Below, piece by piece: positions 25,848-34,730 of a stretch of DNA of 64,000 bases (position 1 is the first letter of the stretch; every line of letters begins with the position of its first letter). This stretch comes from DAOUJI01 sp965224415. Its GTDB lineage: Bacteria > Chloroflexota > Dehalococcoidia > Lucifugimonadales > JAGWBF01. The notes beneath the pieces were generated by a model. That model was not told the origin of the DNA, did no database searches, and saw only the letters and a program-made list of their open reading frames with translations. Position numbers and translations under genes: made by a program. The stretch lies in contig CBDCZB010000004.1 of the NCBI GenBank assembly GCA_965224415.1, forward strand, positions 248,001 to 312,000, given 5' to 3'.

Positions 25848-26825
25848 TTAGGGAGTGAGCATTAGCTTGCCCGTGGACTTGCGGCCCTCGAGGAGGCGGT
25901 GGGCTTCAGCAGCCTCGGAAAGGGGGAACGTGCCCGTGATGCTCAGGGTGAGCTTGCCCGAGGCTATCCAGTCGTACACCTCGTTGGAGCGCCAGAGAAG
26001 CTCCTCCCGATCCGCCGTGTAGTCGTTGAGACTGGCGCGGGTTACGAACAGTGAACCTTTGGAGCCAAGCTCCGCCGTGTCCACCAGGGGTATCGGTCCG
26101 CTGGTCTGGCCGTACAAGACCAGATAGCCCCGGCGGGCCAAGCTGTTCAGGCTCTTCTGGAAAGTGTCCTTGCCTACAGCATCGAAGACTGCCTTGACTC
26201 CCTTGCCGCCGGTTTCCCTCTTTATGGCCTGCTCGAAGTCCTCTTCCGTATAGAGAATGGCATGGTCAGCCCCGGCGTCCTTGGCGATGCGGGCCTTTTC
26301 CTCGGTGGAAACGGTGACGTACACGTAAGCCTCTGCCATCTTGGCCATCTGCACCAGCATCAGGCCGGTTCCCCCTGCTCCCGCGTGGACCAGTACCGGG
26401 TCTCCAGGATTTATGGGGCAGGTGCTGAAGGCCAGGTAGTGAGCTGTCTGACCTCCACTGCATGCCCCGGCCCCTATCTCAGGACCCAACTCCTCGGGCA
26501 CGGGCACACATAGACGGGCCGGCACCGCCACGCGTTCGGCGTAGGAGCCGGTGACGCCTCGATAGGCGACCAGTTCACCCACGGCGATATCGGTGACTCC
26601 CTCGCCGACTTCCAGGACTATTCCAGACGCTTCCCGTCCCAACGTCAAAGGCAACTCGTCGGCGTTGTGGGAGCCCTCGCCCTTTCGAATCAGGACGTCG
26701 TTGTAGTTGACGCCTATAGCTTTAACGTCAAGTAGGACCTGTCCAGGCCCCAGCGTCGGTTCGGGGACGTCCTCGTAGGTCAAGACCTCCGGCCCGCCCA
26801 TTTGGTGTATGCGTACAGCTTTCAT
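25848..26825 (-). CDS. NADPH:quinone reductase-like zinc-independent alcohol dehydrogenase family
   Basis: 325-residue medium-chain dehydrogenase/reductase of the quinone oxidoreductase class. The GroES-like half starts MKAVRIHQMGGPEVLTYEDV and contains VGVNYND-type sequence; the Rossmann half has VLVHAGAGGTGLMLVQMAK. No structural-zinc cysteine cluster is present, which fits the zeta-crystallin/QOR group. It likely reduces quinones or enones with NADPH. The SEC-C small gene lies 45 bp upstream in the same direction. Confidence 0.88.
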   Translation of the reverse strand: MKAVRIHQMGGPEVLTYEDVPEPTLGPGQVLLDVKAIGVNYNDVLIRKGEGSHNADELPLTLGREASGIVLEVGEGVTDIAVGELVAYRGVTGSYAERVAVPARLCVPVPEELGPEIGAGACSGGQTAHYLAFSTCPINPGDPVLVHAGAGGTGLMLVQMAKMAEAYVYVTVSTEEKARIAKDAGADHAILYTEEDFEQAIKRETGGKGVKAVFDAVGKDTFQKSLNSLARRGYLVLYGQTSGPIPLVDTAELGSKGSLFVTRASLNDYTADREELLWRSNEVYDWIASGKLTLSITGTFPLSEAAEAHRLLEGRKSTGKLMLTP

Positions 26826-26870
26826 ATCGCACCCGCCCTCAACAGATTCAGGTATGTAGTTAGTCCAACC

Positions 26871-27035
26871 CTAAAGGGGTTTGCCGTGGCATTTCTTGAA
26901 CTTCCTCTCGCTGCCGCAGGGACATTTCGAGTTACGGCCCACCTTCCCATGAGTCCGGGATATGAGCTTCCGCTCAAAACAGGCCTGGCAAGTGCAGGCA
27001 GGGGGATGTTCCGATGTCCAGTTGGGACGCACCAT
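26871..27035 (-). CDS. Small SEC-C motif zinc-binding protein (54 aa)
   Basis: A short gene found by reading the gap: ATG at 27035, stop at 26871. The C-terminal third is a canonical SEC-C motif, VGRNSKCPCGSERKFKKCHG, with C38, C40, C49 and H50 as the zinc ligands seen in SecA tails. A second cysteine cluster, ACTCQAC (C14, C16, C19), precedes it. The SD GAGGAAG lies seven bases before the ATG, and a TATAAT at 27074-27069 is upstream. Role unknown; SEC-C motifs bind zinc and often mediate ribosome or SecB-type contacts. It may be co-transcribed with the quinone reductase. Confidence 0.85.
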   Translation of the reverse strand: MVRPNWTSEHPPACTCQACFERKLISRTHGKVGRNSKCPCGSERKFKKCHGKPL

Positions 27036-27068
27036 GTGTTACGCTTCCTCGCTATGGTTTCGTCGACT

Positions 27069-27074
27069 ATTATA
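27069..27074 (-). promoter_or_regulatory. Perfect -10 element upstream of the SEC-C gene
   Basis: TATAAT on the minus strand, 33 bases before the ATG at 27035. No convincing -35 is present. Confidence 0.35.
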
Positions 27075-27194
27075 CGACGGAAGGGCCGAGGGCGCATGGA
27101 GCGGCGCGCGACCCGTGGAGCCTTTGCCAATAGAGGACGCGTCGCGTAGCATAGAGAACACGATCGATCAACCGCCAAAGAGAAAGGAGCCTAC

Positions 27195-27593
27195 ATGCTG
27201 ATAAAGATACAACATGCGGGCTATATGGTGCCCAACCTCGACGAGGCTGTGGAATGGTACGTGAACATTCTCGGAGGCGTCTATTGGAAGGGCGGCGAGA
27301 CGGAGACCAGCAAAATCGCCTTTGTCAGGCTTGGCGACGGAGAGGTGGAGTTGATCGAACCCGCCGACAAGTCGGAACTGGGCGGCAGTACCGGTCCGGT
27401 GCACCATCACATGGGCTACGTTGTGGACGACCTGGATGCCGCCGTGGAAGAGCTAAAGAAACAGGGGTTCCGTTTTCGGAACGACGGCCCCGTCGTTAAC
27501 CTGGCAGGTTATCGCTTGGCCCACTTCGACCCAGCGACAACCGGCGGGATTCGCATCCACCTGACCGAGGAGAGCTCGCTGGGCTGGGACTAA
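27195..27593 (+). CDS. VOC family protein (methylmalonyl-CoA epimerase-like)
   Basis: 132 residues, the size of methylmalonyl-CoA epimerase. Motifs: IQHAGYMVPNLDEAVEWYV, VELIEPADKSELGG, and VHHHMGYVVDDLDAAVEELK. Metal-ligand positions include the His of IQHAG and of HHMGY. The last ligand, Glu in most epimerases, appears as IRIHLTEE, with His in the strand and Glu two residues on. AAAGGAG precedes the ATG. Mutase genes are absent from the window, so the epimerase assignment is only by similarity. Confidence 0.8.
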   Translation: MLIKIQHAGYMVPNLDEAVEWYVNILGGVYWKGGETETSKIAFVRLGDGEVELIEPADKSELGGSTGPVHHHMGYVVDDLDAAVEELKKQGFRFRNDGPVVNLAGYRLAHFDPATTGGIRIHLTEESSLGWD

Positions 27594-27607
27594 GGGGTTG
27601 GGGGAAG

Positions 27608-28564
27608 CTAACCTCCCCTGAGCCACGGGTATATTATCGGATCCTGGTCCTGACGAGGGGATGGGTTGGAAAGCCCCGTCAGAAGCTGGGAGGGGAATAT
27701 ACGGTCCAGTTCCTCCTGGTCCCAGCGGCCGCCGGAATTGTACAGCATCTTCGAAGTCTTCCAGGGTTGATATACGCCGAACCTCCCGTTGCCGGCCACG
27801 AAAACCTGTCCGTTCACGTTCTCAGACACGTCCCTGGAAAGATAGATAACCATGGGCGCCACGTCGGCGGGGTCCGCGATAGACCCCCGTGCGGGGTTGC
27901 TCCCGTGGGGAGAGCTTAGTTGATACCCGGAAGTGGTGCGCCAGGCCACTCCAGCGTCTGTGATTCGTGTCGCGCCCGAAGGGCAAACGGCGTTGACGCG
28001 AATCCCGTAGGGGCCAAGCTCTAGGCCAGCGGTAAGAGTCAGGCCCAGGATGCCCGCCTTAGCCGCGCTGTACCCCAGCACCGTTGCTCCACCGTCGATG
28101 CCCATCGTCGAGGCTATGTTGATGATGCTGCCGGACCTCTGTTCCATCATGTGGGGAGCTGCGGCTTTGATGGTGGCAAAATGGCCCTTGAGGTGAGTCC
28201 GGACCACGAGGTCGAAGTCGTCCTCGGACATGTCCCAAAGCATGTTGTGGCGAATGATTCCCGCGTTGTTGACCAGCGAGTCGATGCGCCCGTAGGATGA
28301 CAAGGCCGTATCTATGATTCCCTGTGCGCCTTCCATGGACCCCACGTCGTCGTAATTGGCGACGGCCTCGCCGCCCCGTTCCCGGATCATCGCGATCGTC
28401 CGGTCCGCCAGGGCTATGTCGGAACCCTCTCCCCGGGTAGAGGAACCCAGGTCGTTGACGACCACCTTGGCCCCTTCATCAGCCATAGCTATGGCTATGG
28501 CCTGTCCGATTCCGCTGCCTGACCCTGTCACGATGACCGCCTTGCCTTGCAGGCTGGCTGCCAT
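27608..28564 (-). CDS. Short-chain dehydrogenase/reductase (SDR)
   Basis: 318 residues from ATG 28564, chosen for GGAGGAGG just upstream; the frame is open back to 28663. Classical SDR features are intact: TGSGSGIGQA (cofactor), NNAGIIRH, the catalytic Ser in IINIASTMG and YSAAK. A C-terminal extension of about 50 residues follows the usual end, reminiscent of the (3R)-hydroxyacyl-CoA dehydrogenase type, but no hydratase domain is attached. Probably NAD(P)-dependent oxidation of a hydroxyacyl or alcohol substrate. Confidence 0.87.
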   Translation of the reverse strand: MAASLQGKAVIVTGSGSGIGQAIAIAMADEGAKVVVNDLGSSTRGEGSDIALADRTIAMIRERGGEAVANYDDVGSMEGAQGIIDTALSSYGRIDSLVNNAGIIRHNMLWDMSEDDFDLVVRTHLKGHFATIKAAAPHMMEQRSGSIINIASTMGIDGGATVLGYSAAKAGILGLTLTAGLELGPYGIRVNAVCPSGATRITDAGVAWRTTSGYQLSSPHGSNPARGSIADPADVAPMVIYLSRDVSENVNGQVFVAGNGRFGVYQPWKTSKMLYNSGGRWDQEELDRIFPSQLLTGLSNPSPRQDQDPIIYPWLRGG

Positions 28565-28679
28565 AGCCTCCTCCTGATTCCCGCCGCACCGTGCGACGAC
28601 ACGCTTATGAGATTCTATGGCGGCGACAGGAGATGGGCAAGCAGGACGGGCATAATCCTGCATTAGCGGATCGGAGCGG

Positions 28680-28709
28680 TTGACCGGCGGGTTTGGCGGA
28701 ACTTATACT
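28680..28709 (+). promoter_or_regulatory. Promoter of the gene at 28790
   Basis: TTGACC at 28680-28685, 18-bp spacer, TATACT at 28704-28709; start near 28716. Confidence 0.6.
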
Positions 28710-28789
28710 GCGCCCGTTCGGCCTGTCCGCGTCAGCTAGGGCGCTTGATGCGAGCAAACAATATGGCCGGCGCCAAGGGGTAAGTAACG

Positions 28790-29119
28790 ATGGTTGAGCT
28801 GGTCAAGGGGAACGTCGCCGCTATATTCACGGCGCAGGCTACAGCGCAGACCGAAGCCGAATGGGAAAAGGACGTAGAAGGCATCTGGGATGAAGCGGTG
28901 GAAATCCTGAAGAGCAACCGGGGGTTCAAAGGTCTGCTGGCCTTGTGGAATCACGGGGACACCGGAGAGGTCTGCATCATAGGATTGTGGGAGGATATAG
29001 AGACCAGGTTGAACTACGAAGCGACCACTGCGCAGGCGGTGAGGGACCTGTTTAACGCAATCTTCACTGCCGTGCCGAACCGCCCCAGGTTCGTGGTGAC
29101 GGGAAGCTACACTCAATAG
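28790..29119 (+). CDS. Small dimeric alpha/beta-barrel (ABM-like) protein
   Basis: 109 residues. The pattern of an N-terminal strand, long helix (EAEWEKDVEGIWDEAVEIL), NRGFKGLLALWNHGDTGEVCIIGLWED and a second helix is that of antibiotic-biosynthesis-monooxygenase/stress-responsive ferredoxin-like barrels. No catalytic residues can be named. AAGGGGTAAG lies upstream of the ATG, and a promoter at 28680 serves it alone. Confidence 0.65.
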   Translation: MVELVKGNVAAIFTAQATAQTEAEWEKDVEGIWDEAVEILKSNRGFKGLLALWNHGDTGEVCIIGLWEDIETRLNYEATTAQAVRDLFNAIFTAVPNRPRFVVTGSYTQ

Positions 29120-29247
29120 AAGTCTGGCGAATATGTATGGCAGCGTCCACGCATGTTCTTTGTGGCCTTGAAGGGTTGTAGACAGCATCCTTACGTTGAT
29201 ATATGATATTATCCGACCAAATCTAGGGGGAGAGTTATCCTGAGCCG

Positions 29248-29332
29248 GGGGAAGTGTCGGAACTGGTAGACGAGCATGACTTAGGATCATGTGCTGAAAG
29301 GCGTGGGAGTTCGAGTCTCCCCTTCCCCACCA
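29248..29332 (+). tRNA. tRNA-Leu (anticodon TAG)
   Basis: 85 nt class II tRNA with encoded CCA. Acceptor GGGGAAG/CTTCCCC; anticodon arm CATGA-CTTAGGA-TCATG with anticodon TAG; variable arm TGCTGAAAGGCG; T arm GGGAG-TTCGAGT-CTCCC. Reads CUN leucine codons. Confidence 0.95.
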
Positions 29333-29357
29333 TGCCTGAAGCAATGCGAGTCACGAG

Positions 29358-29386
29358 TTGCCCGACAAATCTTCTGCCTTTAAGAT
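29358..29386 (+). promoter_or_regulatory. Promoter candidate of oppD-oppF
   Basis: TTGCCC at 29358-29363, 17-bp spacer, TAAGAT at 29381-29386. Start near 29393, 20 bases before the proposed ATT start with its SD in between. Confidence 0.45.
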
Positions 29387-29412
29387 GGTTTCGGCGATAG
29401 AGGAGGTACGCC

Positions 29413-30390
29413 ATTCCGACTCTGCTGGAAGTTAACGACCTCAGAACCTACTTCTACACCCAGGACGGTGTAGTTAAAGCTGTCGATGGAGTGTCATACG
29501 ACCTGGAGGAGGGAGAGACCCTCGGCCTCGTTGGAGAGAGCGGATGCGGCAAGAGCGTAAGCGCTCTTTCGATCATGCGGCTCATTTCCGATCCTCCTGG
29601 AAAGACTGTTGCAGGAGAAGTCACCTTTCAGGGGCGGGACCTGCTCAGGCTTTCCGACAGTGATATGAGACGGGTGCGGGGCAAGCAGATTGCTATGGTC
29701 TTCCAGGAGCCCATGACTTCTCTTAACCCGGTCTTGTCGGTAGAACGGCAGTTGACGGAAGCTTTAGAGCTCCATATGGGGATGAACAAACAGGACGCCC
29801 GACATGAGGCCGTGCGGAGGCTTGACCAGGTGGGAATTCCGGACCCCGAGGGGCGCATCAAGCAGTACCCCCACCAGTTCAGCGGCGGCATGAGGCAAAG
29901 GGTCATGATTGCAATGGCCCTGAGTTGCAATCCCAAGCTGATCATCGCCGATGAGCCGACGACTGCTCTTGACGTGACGATTCAGGCCCAGATTCTGGAA
30001 TTGATGAAGGACCTGAGCAAGCAGTTCGGCGTTTCGCTGATTATCATCACCCACAACCTGGGGGTGGTGGCCCGCTACGCCGACCGGATGAACATAATGT
30101 ATGCGGGCAAAATCATCGAACGCGGGACCGCCGCCGAGATATACGCCAATCCCAAGCATCCCTACACGGTTGGGCTTTTGAACTCGGTGCCTAGGCTTGA
30201 CCTGCCCAGGAGAGAAAAGCTGGACCCCATCGAGGGGCAGCCGCCGGACTTGATTAACCTGCCACGGGGTTGCTCTTTCAGGCCCCGTTGCCGTTACTCT
30301 ATAGACCAGTGTGCGGAAGATATTCCGGAGCTTCAGGCTGTGGGCGGAGACGGACACACGTCAGCATGCTTCGTGGCGGATACCCTCTAA
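29413..30390 (+). CDS. Peptide/nickel-type ABC transporter ATP-binding protein (OppD/DppD), apparent ATT start
   Basis: First ATPase of an oligopeptide-class importer. Walker A is GESGCGKS, signature FSGGMRQRVMIAMAL, Walker B KLIIADEPTTALD, and the C-terminal oligopeptide tail has PRGCSFRPRCRYS with cysteines. The family N-terminus is coded from 29413 (PTLLEVNDLRTYFYTQDGVV), but the codon there is ATT; AGGAGG lies six bases upstream and an in-frame TAG at 29398 closes the frame. The only later standard start, GTG 29491, would delete the first two strands. About 325 residues. Confidence 0.9.
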   Translation: MPTLLEVNDLRTYFYTQDGVVKAVDGVSYDLEEGETLGLVGESGCGKSVSALSIMRLISDPPGKTVAGEVTFQGRDLLRLSDSDMRRVRGKQIAMVFQEPMTSLNPVLSVERQLTEALELHMGMNKQDARHEAVRRLDQVGIPDPEGRIKQYPHQFSGGMRQRVMIAMALSCNPKLIIADEPTTALDVTIQAQILELMKDLSKQFGVSLIIITHNLGVVARYADRMNIMYAGKIIERGTAAEIYANPKHPYTVGLLNSVPRLDLPRREKLDPIEGQPPDLINLPRGCSFRPRCRYSIDQCAEDIPELQAVGGDGHTSACFVADTL

Positions 30391-30414
30391 TTCTTATAGA
30401 AGAGATGAGCAGCA

Positions 30415-31476
30415 ATGACTAGTGAGAACGGTCAGACGGTTGCGGTCAACGGCCGGGGCGCCGGCGATGAGATACTTCTGGATGTCTCGAACCTCAAGAT
30501 GCACTTTCCCGTGACCACGGGAATCCTCTTTCAGAGAACGGTAGGGCACGTCAAGGCGGTGGACGACGTGTCTTTCTTTGTCAAGAGAGGTGAGACTCTG
30601 GGCTTGGTTGGAGAGAGCGGTTGCGGCAAGACCACGACCGGCCGCTGCATCCTACAGCTTATAAAACCCACATCCGGCGAAGTCAACTTCAATGGTTCAG
30701 AGTTGACGACCCTGAACTCCCGCTCCCTGCGTGCAATGCGTAGGGAGATGCAGATCATATTCCAGGACCCTTATAGCTCGCTGAACCCCCGTATGACGGC
30801 GGGCAATATTGTAGGCGAGCCCCTAGTGGTCCACGGTCTAGCCAAAAATAGGGGCGAGTATAGGGAGCGGGTCGCGGAACTGCTGACCGTTGTGGGTCTC
30901 AACTCCTCTATGGCTGACCGCTTCCCCCACGAGTTCAGCGGCGGGCAGCGGCAGCGTCTGGGCGTAGCCAGGGCTTTGGCCGTGAACCCCAAGTTCATCG
31001 TCTGTGACGAGCCGGTTTCGGCCCTTGACGTGTCCATTCAGGCGCAGACCATCAACCTGTTGGAGGACCTGCAGGAACAATTCAACCTCACCTACCTGTT
31101 CATCGCCCACGACCTGTCGGTCGTCCGCCACATAAGCGACCGGGTGGCCGTGATGTACCTGGGCCATATCGTCGAAATCGCCGACAGGATCAACATCTAC
31201 GAGAACCCCCTTCACCCCTACACCAGGGCGCTCTTGTCCGCCGTTCCCATTCCAGACCCGGTCAAAGACGCCCAGCGGGAGCGGATCATTCTAACGGGCG
31301 AGGTGCCCAGCCCATTGAACCCTCCTGCGGGGTGCGTATTCCACCCCCGATGCCCTGTCAATATCGATAAATGCCAAGACCAGATTCCTGAATTGCGAGA
31401 GGTGGAACCGGACCACTGGGTGTCGTGCATCCGGGTGCCCGGGTATGGCGACCCGGAGGATGTACACCACTATTAG
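30415..31476 (+). CDS. Peptide-type ABC transporter ATP-binding protein (OppF/DppF)
   Basis: Second ATPase of the pair, 353 residues. Walker A GESGCGKTTTGRC, Q-loop QIIFQDPYSSLNPRM, signature FSGGQRQRLGVARAL, Walker B FIVCDEPVSALDVS, and the C-terminal PPAGCVFHPRCPVNIDKC that contacts the substrate side in this class. It starts 24 bp after oppD and forms an operon with it. No permease or binding protein is adjacent; matching ones sit on the other strand at 41.9-45.8 kb. Confidence 0.93.
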   Translation: MTSENGQTVAVNGRGAGDEILLDVSNLKMHFPVTTGILFQRTVGHVKAVDDVSFFVKRGETLGLVGESGCGKTTTGRCILQLIKPTSGEVNFNGSELTTLNSRSLRAMRREMQIIFQDPYSSLNPRMTAGNIVGEPLVVHGLAKNRGEYRERVAELLTVVGLNSSMADRFPHEFSGGQRQRLGVARALAVNPKFIVCDEPVSALDVSIQAQTINLLEDLQEQFNLTYLFIAHDLSVVRHISDRVAVMYLGHIVEIADRINIYENPLHPYTRALLSAVPIPDPVKDAQRERIILTGEVPSPLNPPAGCVFHPRCPVNIDKCQDQIPELREVEPDHWVSCIRVPGYGDPEDVHHY

Positions 31477-31539
31477 CCGCATCAGGGACTCCCTCGTCTT
31501 ACACCCTGACCGAAACGCCGGTTGCGTCCGCTTCTCGTC

Positions 31540-33384
31540 ATGACCGTGGACCCGGCGCGCATACGCAACTTTTCCATCATCGCCCACATCGACCACGGAA
31601 AGTCCACGCTGGCGGACCGGTTCCTGGAGATAACAGGCGCCGTCACAGGTCAGGACATGGTGGCCCAGTTCCTCGACCAGATGGAGTTGGAGCGCGAGCG
31701 GGGCATCACCATCAAGGGCAAGGCCGTCACCATGACCGCCAAGGGGACCGACGGCTTGTCATACCAGCTGAACCTTATCGACACCCCTGGCCATGTGGAC
31801 TTCGGCTACGAAGTGTCACGTGCCCTGGCCTCCTGTGAGGGGGCGCTGTTGATTGTCGACGCCAGCCAGGGAATCGAGGCTCAAACCATCGCCAATGCCT
31901 TCCTGGCCCTCGACAACAACCTGACCCTCATTCCGGTGGTAAATAAAGTTGACCTTCCCCAGGCCGAACCCGAAAGAGTGGCCGATGACCTCCAACGGGT
32001 ATTTGGGTTTAACCCTGACGAGATTATTTTCACCTCAGCCAAAGAGGGCACCGGGGTGCCCGAAGTCGTGCAAGCGGTGATCGAACGTGTGCCGCCGCCC
32101 AAGGGTTCCGCTGAGGGCCCGCTCCGCGGCCTGGTGTTCGACTCCATCTACAACCCGTATAAGGGGATCGTCGCTTACGTTCGCATTTTCGACGGCCAAG
32201 CCTCTCTCAGCGACCGGCTGCTCATAATGTCCTCGTCCAAGACCACCGACTCCATGGAGATCGGCGTGTTCTCTCCCCAACCCACTCCCACCGACTCCCT
32301 CTCCATGGGGCAGGTCGGGTACATCGCCACCGGCCTCAAGGACGTTCGAGAGTGCGCTGTGGGAGACACGCTGACGGTGGAGAGGTTTCCGGCCAAGGAC
32401 CCTCTCTCAGGGTATGTACCGTTGAAGCCCATGGTGTTCGCCGGGCTGTATCCCACGGACGGGGAAAATTACCAGTCCCTGAGGGACGCTCTGGAGAAGC
32501 TTCAGCTTAACGATGCGGCGTTGAGCTTCGAGGCTGAGTCCAGCCCGGCCCTGGGCTTTGGGGCCCGTTGCGGCTTTCTGGGGCTGCTCCACATGGACAT
32601 CGTCCAGGAGAGGTTAGAAAGGGAGTATGGGCTGGACATCGTGGTGACGGCGCCCAGCGTTGTCTACAAGGTGCACATGAAGGACGGCGGCGCCATAGAC
32701 GTGGAGACTCCCGCCAGGCTCCCTTCTCCCAACGACATCGAAGAGGTGCTGGAACCCTGGCTGGCGCTGACCATCGTGTCTCCGGCGCGGCACGTTGGAG
32801 CCGTCATGGAGCTCATGTCCACGAGGCGGGCCGACTACAAGCGGATGGAATATATCCAGGCGGCCTCCGATGGCGACGACTCCAGCGCGGCTGGAGATGC
32901 GCGGGTCCTGATGGAATACGACATGCCCATGTCCGAGCTGCTGGCCGAGTTCTACAACCGGCTCAAGTCCCGGACCCAGGGCTACGCGTCGTTGGACTAC
33001 TCGTTCATCGGATACCGCTCTGGAGCGCTGGTCAAGCTGGACATTCTGCTGAACCAGGAGCCGGTGGACGCTCTCTCCATGATTGTGCACAAGGACAAGT
33101 CCTACCAATACGGCCGCACCCTCGTGGAAAGGCTGAAACAGGCCATCCCCCGGCAGCTGTTCGAGGTCCCCATACAGGCTGCGGTGGGCAACAGGATTAT
33201 CGCCAGGGAAACGGTGCGGGCCCTCCGCAAGGACGTTCTGGCCAAGTGCTACGGCGGCGACATCACCCGCAAGCGGAAGCTTCTGGAACGACAGAAAGAG
33301 GGCAAGAAACGGTTGAAGAAGGTCGGCAGCGTGGATGTTCCTCAGGAAGCCTTCCTCGCCCTCCTCAAAGTTGAAGGGGAGTAG
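31540..33384 (+). CDS. lepA: Elongation factor 4 (LepA) GTPase
   Basis: Ribosome-binding GTPase that promotes back-translocation/initiation fidelity. It is 614 residues from ATG 31540; a TTG at 31522 is the only earlier option. G1 AHIDHGKSTLADR, switch region RERGITIKGKAV, G3 DTPGHVDFGYEVSR, G4 NKVDLPQAEPE, and the LepA-specific C-terminal domain ending KCYGGDITRKRKLLERQKEGKKR. It is separate from the opp genes by 63 bp with no obvious promoter. Confidence 0.97.
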   Translation: MTVDPARIRNFSIIAHIDHGKSTLADRFLEITGAVTGQDMVAQFLDQMELERERGITIKGKAVTMTAKGTDGLSYQLNLIDTPGHVDFGYEVSRALASCEGALLIVDASQGIEAQTIANAFLALDNNLTLIPVVNKVDLPQAEPERVADDLQRVFGFNPDEIIFTSAKEGTGVPEVVQAVIERVPPPKGSAEGPLRGLVFDSIYNPYKGIVAYVRIFDGQASLSDRLLIMSSSKTTDSMEIGVFSPQPTPTDSLSMGQVGYIATGLKDVRECAVGDTLTVERFPAKDPLSGYVPLKPMVFAGLYPTDGENYQSLRDALEKLQLNDAALSFEAESSPALGFGARCGFLGLLHMDIVQERLEREYGLDIVVTAPSVVYKVHMKDGGAIDVETPARLPSPNDIEEVLEPWLALTIVSPARHVGAVMELMSTRRADYKRMEYIQAASDGDDSSAAGDARVLMEYDMPMSELLAEFYNRLKSRTQGYASLDYSFIGYRSGALVKLDILLNQEPVDALSMIVHKDKSYQYGRTLVERLKQAIPRQLFEVPIQAAVGNRIIARETVRALRKDVLAKCYGGDITRKRKLLERQKEGKKRLKKVGSVDVPQEAFLALLKVEGE

Positions 33385-33437
33385 TCCAGCATTCTCCAGC
33401 ACAAGTCCTCTGTGCCCGCAACAAACCGCCCCTGCAT

Positions 33438-33467
33438 TTGACTTGCCCATCCCCCCAAAGCTAAAAT
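33438..33467 (+). promoter_or_regulatory. Promoter of the alpha-hydroxyacid oxidase gene
   Basis: TTGACT at 33438-33443, 18-bp spacer, TAAAAT at 33462-33467. Start near 33474; leader about 70 bases. Confidence 0.65.
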
Positions 33468-33544
33468 TCGGCAAGCTAGCGGGTTGCGGCCCGCGCTCCG
33501 AATCTTGAAACTCAAGTCAGCCCCACAACCAAGGAGGAACTGCC

Positions 33545-34606
33545 ATGTCGTTCGAGCCGATCAATGTCTTCGACTATGAAGCGCGCGCGGAGCAGGTGCT
33601 TCACAAGGACCACTGGGACTTCATCGACGCCGGAGACTTTGACGAGCTTACCGTGCGGCGGAACCGGACGGCCTTCGACGCCATCAGTCTCAGGCCCAAG
33701 TTCATGGTGGACGTGCAGAACCGGGACCTATCCACCACGGTGCTCGGCCAGAAGATAAACTTCCCCGTCCTCCTTGCGCCGTGCGCCGGACAGGGCAGAT
33801 GCCACGACGAGGCCGAGAAGGGGGCCGCTTCAGGGGCTACGTCGCTGGGCACTATTTACTGCATCAACTTCAACTCCCGGTACAGCATCGAGGAGGTGAT
33901 ACAGACGGCTGGCGGTCCTCTGTGGTTCCAGCTCTACCACCAGACTACGGCTGGAACGGAGAGTATGGTGCGTCGTGCTGAGGATGCGGGATACTCGGCT
34001 CTGTGCGTGACGGTGGACGTACCCTTCCCGACAAGGAAGGAACGAGACATACGAAACGCGTACCGGCCGGGCGGCGACCCCGGAACACGCAGCCCTGCGG
34101 GCGCCATCAGACACTTGGATTGGGACCCTCCGATTCAGTGGAAGGACATAGAATGGCTCCGATCTCTGACCAAGATGCCCATCATCATAAAGGGGCTGCG
34201 AACAGCTGAGGACGCCAGGTTGTGTATAGAGCATGGCGTGGAAGCTGTATACGTGTCCAACCACGGCGGGCGTCAGGTGGACGGCACCCTTTCAGCCATC
34301 GAGACCCTGCCGGAGATAGTGGACGCAGTGAACGGCCAGGCGGAAATCTACCTGGACTCAGGCGTAAGGAGAGGCACCGATGTGCTAAGGGCGCTGGCTC
34401 TGGGCGCCGATGCGGTGTTCGTGGGGCGTCCCTTCCTTTGGGGGCTGGCTGTCAACGGCAAAGAGGGAGTGCGCGAGGTCTTGGCCTTCCTGCGTGATGA
34501 GCTGGACAGGGCGATGGGCTTCTGCGGCCTGACGTCCATTGACCAGATAAACCGGAGCGTCGTGTCGCTTCCAGGCGAGGCAGGCTGGATTCAAGGGGCC
34601 TATTAG
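33545..34606 (+). CDS. FMN-dependent alpha-hydroxy-acid dehydrogenase/oxidase
   Basis: 353-residue TIM barrel of the glycolate oxidase/L-lactate dehydrogenase family, oxidising an L-2-hydroxyacid to a 2-ketoacid. Active-site residues are in place: Y131 (FQLYHQ), D158 (VTVDVP), K216 (IIIKGL), H240 and R243 (VSNHGGRQVDG), with GVRRGTDVLRALALGADAVF binding FMN phosphate. The N-terminal tyrosine of glycolate oxidase is replaced (WDFIDAGDFDEL). AAGGAGG precedes the ATG. It probably feeds electrons to quinone or oxygen; the acid is unknown. Confidence 0.92.
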   Translation: MSFEPINVFDYEARAEQVLHKDHWDFIDAGDFDELTVRRNRTAFDAISLRPKFMVDVQNRDLSTTVLGQKINFPVLLAPCAGQGRCHDEAEKGAASGATSLGTIYCINFNSRYSIEEVIQTAGGPLWFQLYHQTTAGTESMVRRAEDAGYSALCVTVDVPFPTRKERDIRNAYRPGGDPGTRSPAGAIRHLDWDPPIQWKDIEWLRSLTKMPIIIKGLRTAEDARLCIEHGVEAVYVSNHGGRQVDGTLSAIETLPEIVDAVNGQAEIYLDSGVRRGTDVLRALALGADAVFVGRPFLWGLAVNGKEGVREVLAFLRDELDRAMGFCGLTSIDQINRSVVSLPGEAGWIQGAY

Positions 34607-34642
34607 GCCTCCGGTTACAGGCATCCAAACCCTGAGAATATC

Positions 34643-34670
34643 GTAGGGGCGACCGGCCGGTCGCCTCTAC
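34643..34670. repeat. 28-bp palindromic repeat, second copy
   Basis: Same as 24031-24058 except one mismatch in the right arm (CCTC for CCCC). It lies 36 bp after the hydroxyacid oxidase stop. Confidence 0.75.
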
Positions 34671-34683
34671 ACTGTTGTTCCGT

Positions 34684-34708
34684 CGAAAGCCGATATCCAG
34701 GGCTTTCG
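34684..34708. terminator. Hairpin after the hydroxyacid oxidase
   Basis: 8-bp stem CGAAAGCC/GGCTTTCG with a 9-base loop. Lies between convergent genes; there is no long T tract, so its role is uncertain. Confidence 0.35.
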
Positions 34709-34730
34709 TTCAGGGGGGAGAGCCGCGTTG

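Noticed and set aside
29176..29212. Promoter of tRNA-Leu (TTGTAG with TATATG or TATTAT)
   Set aside because: Several overlapping AT-rich options but none with a good pair of boxes at the right distance from the tRNA.
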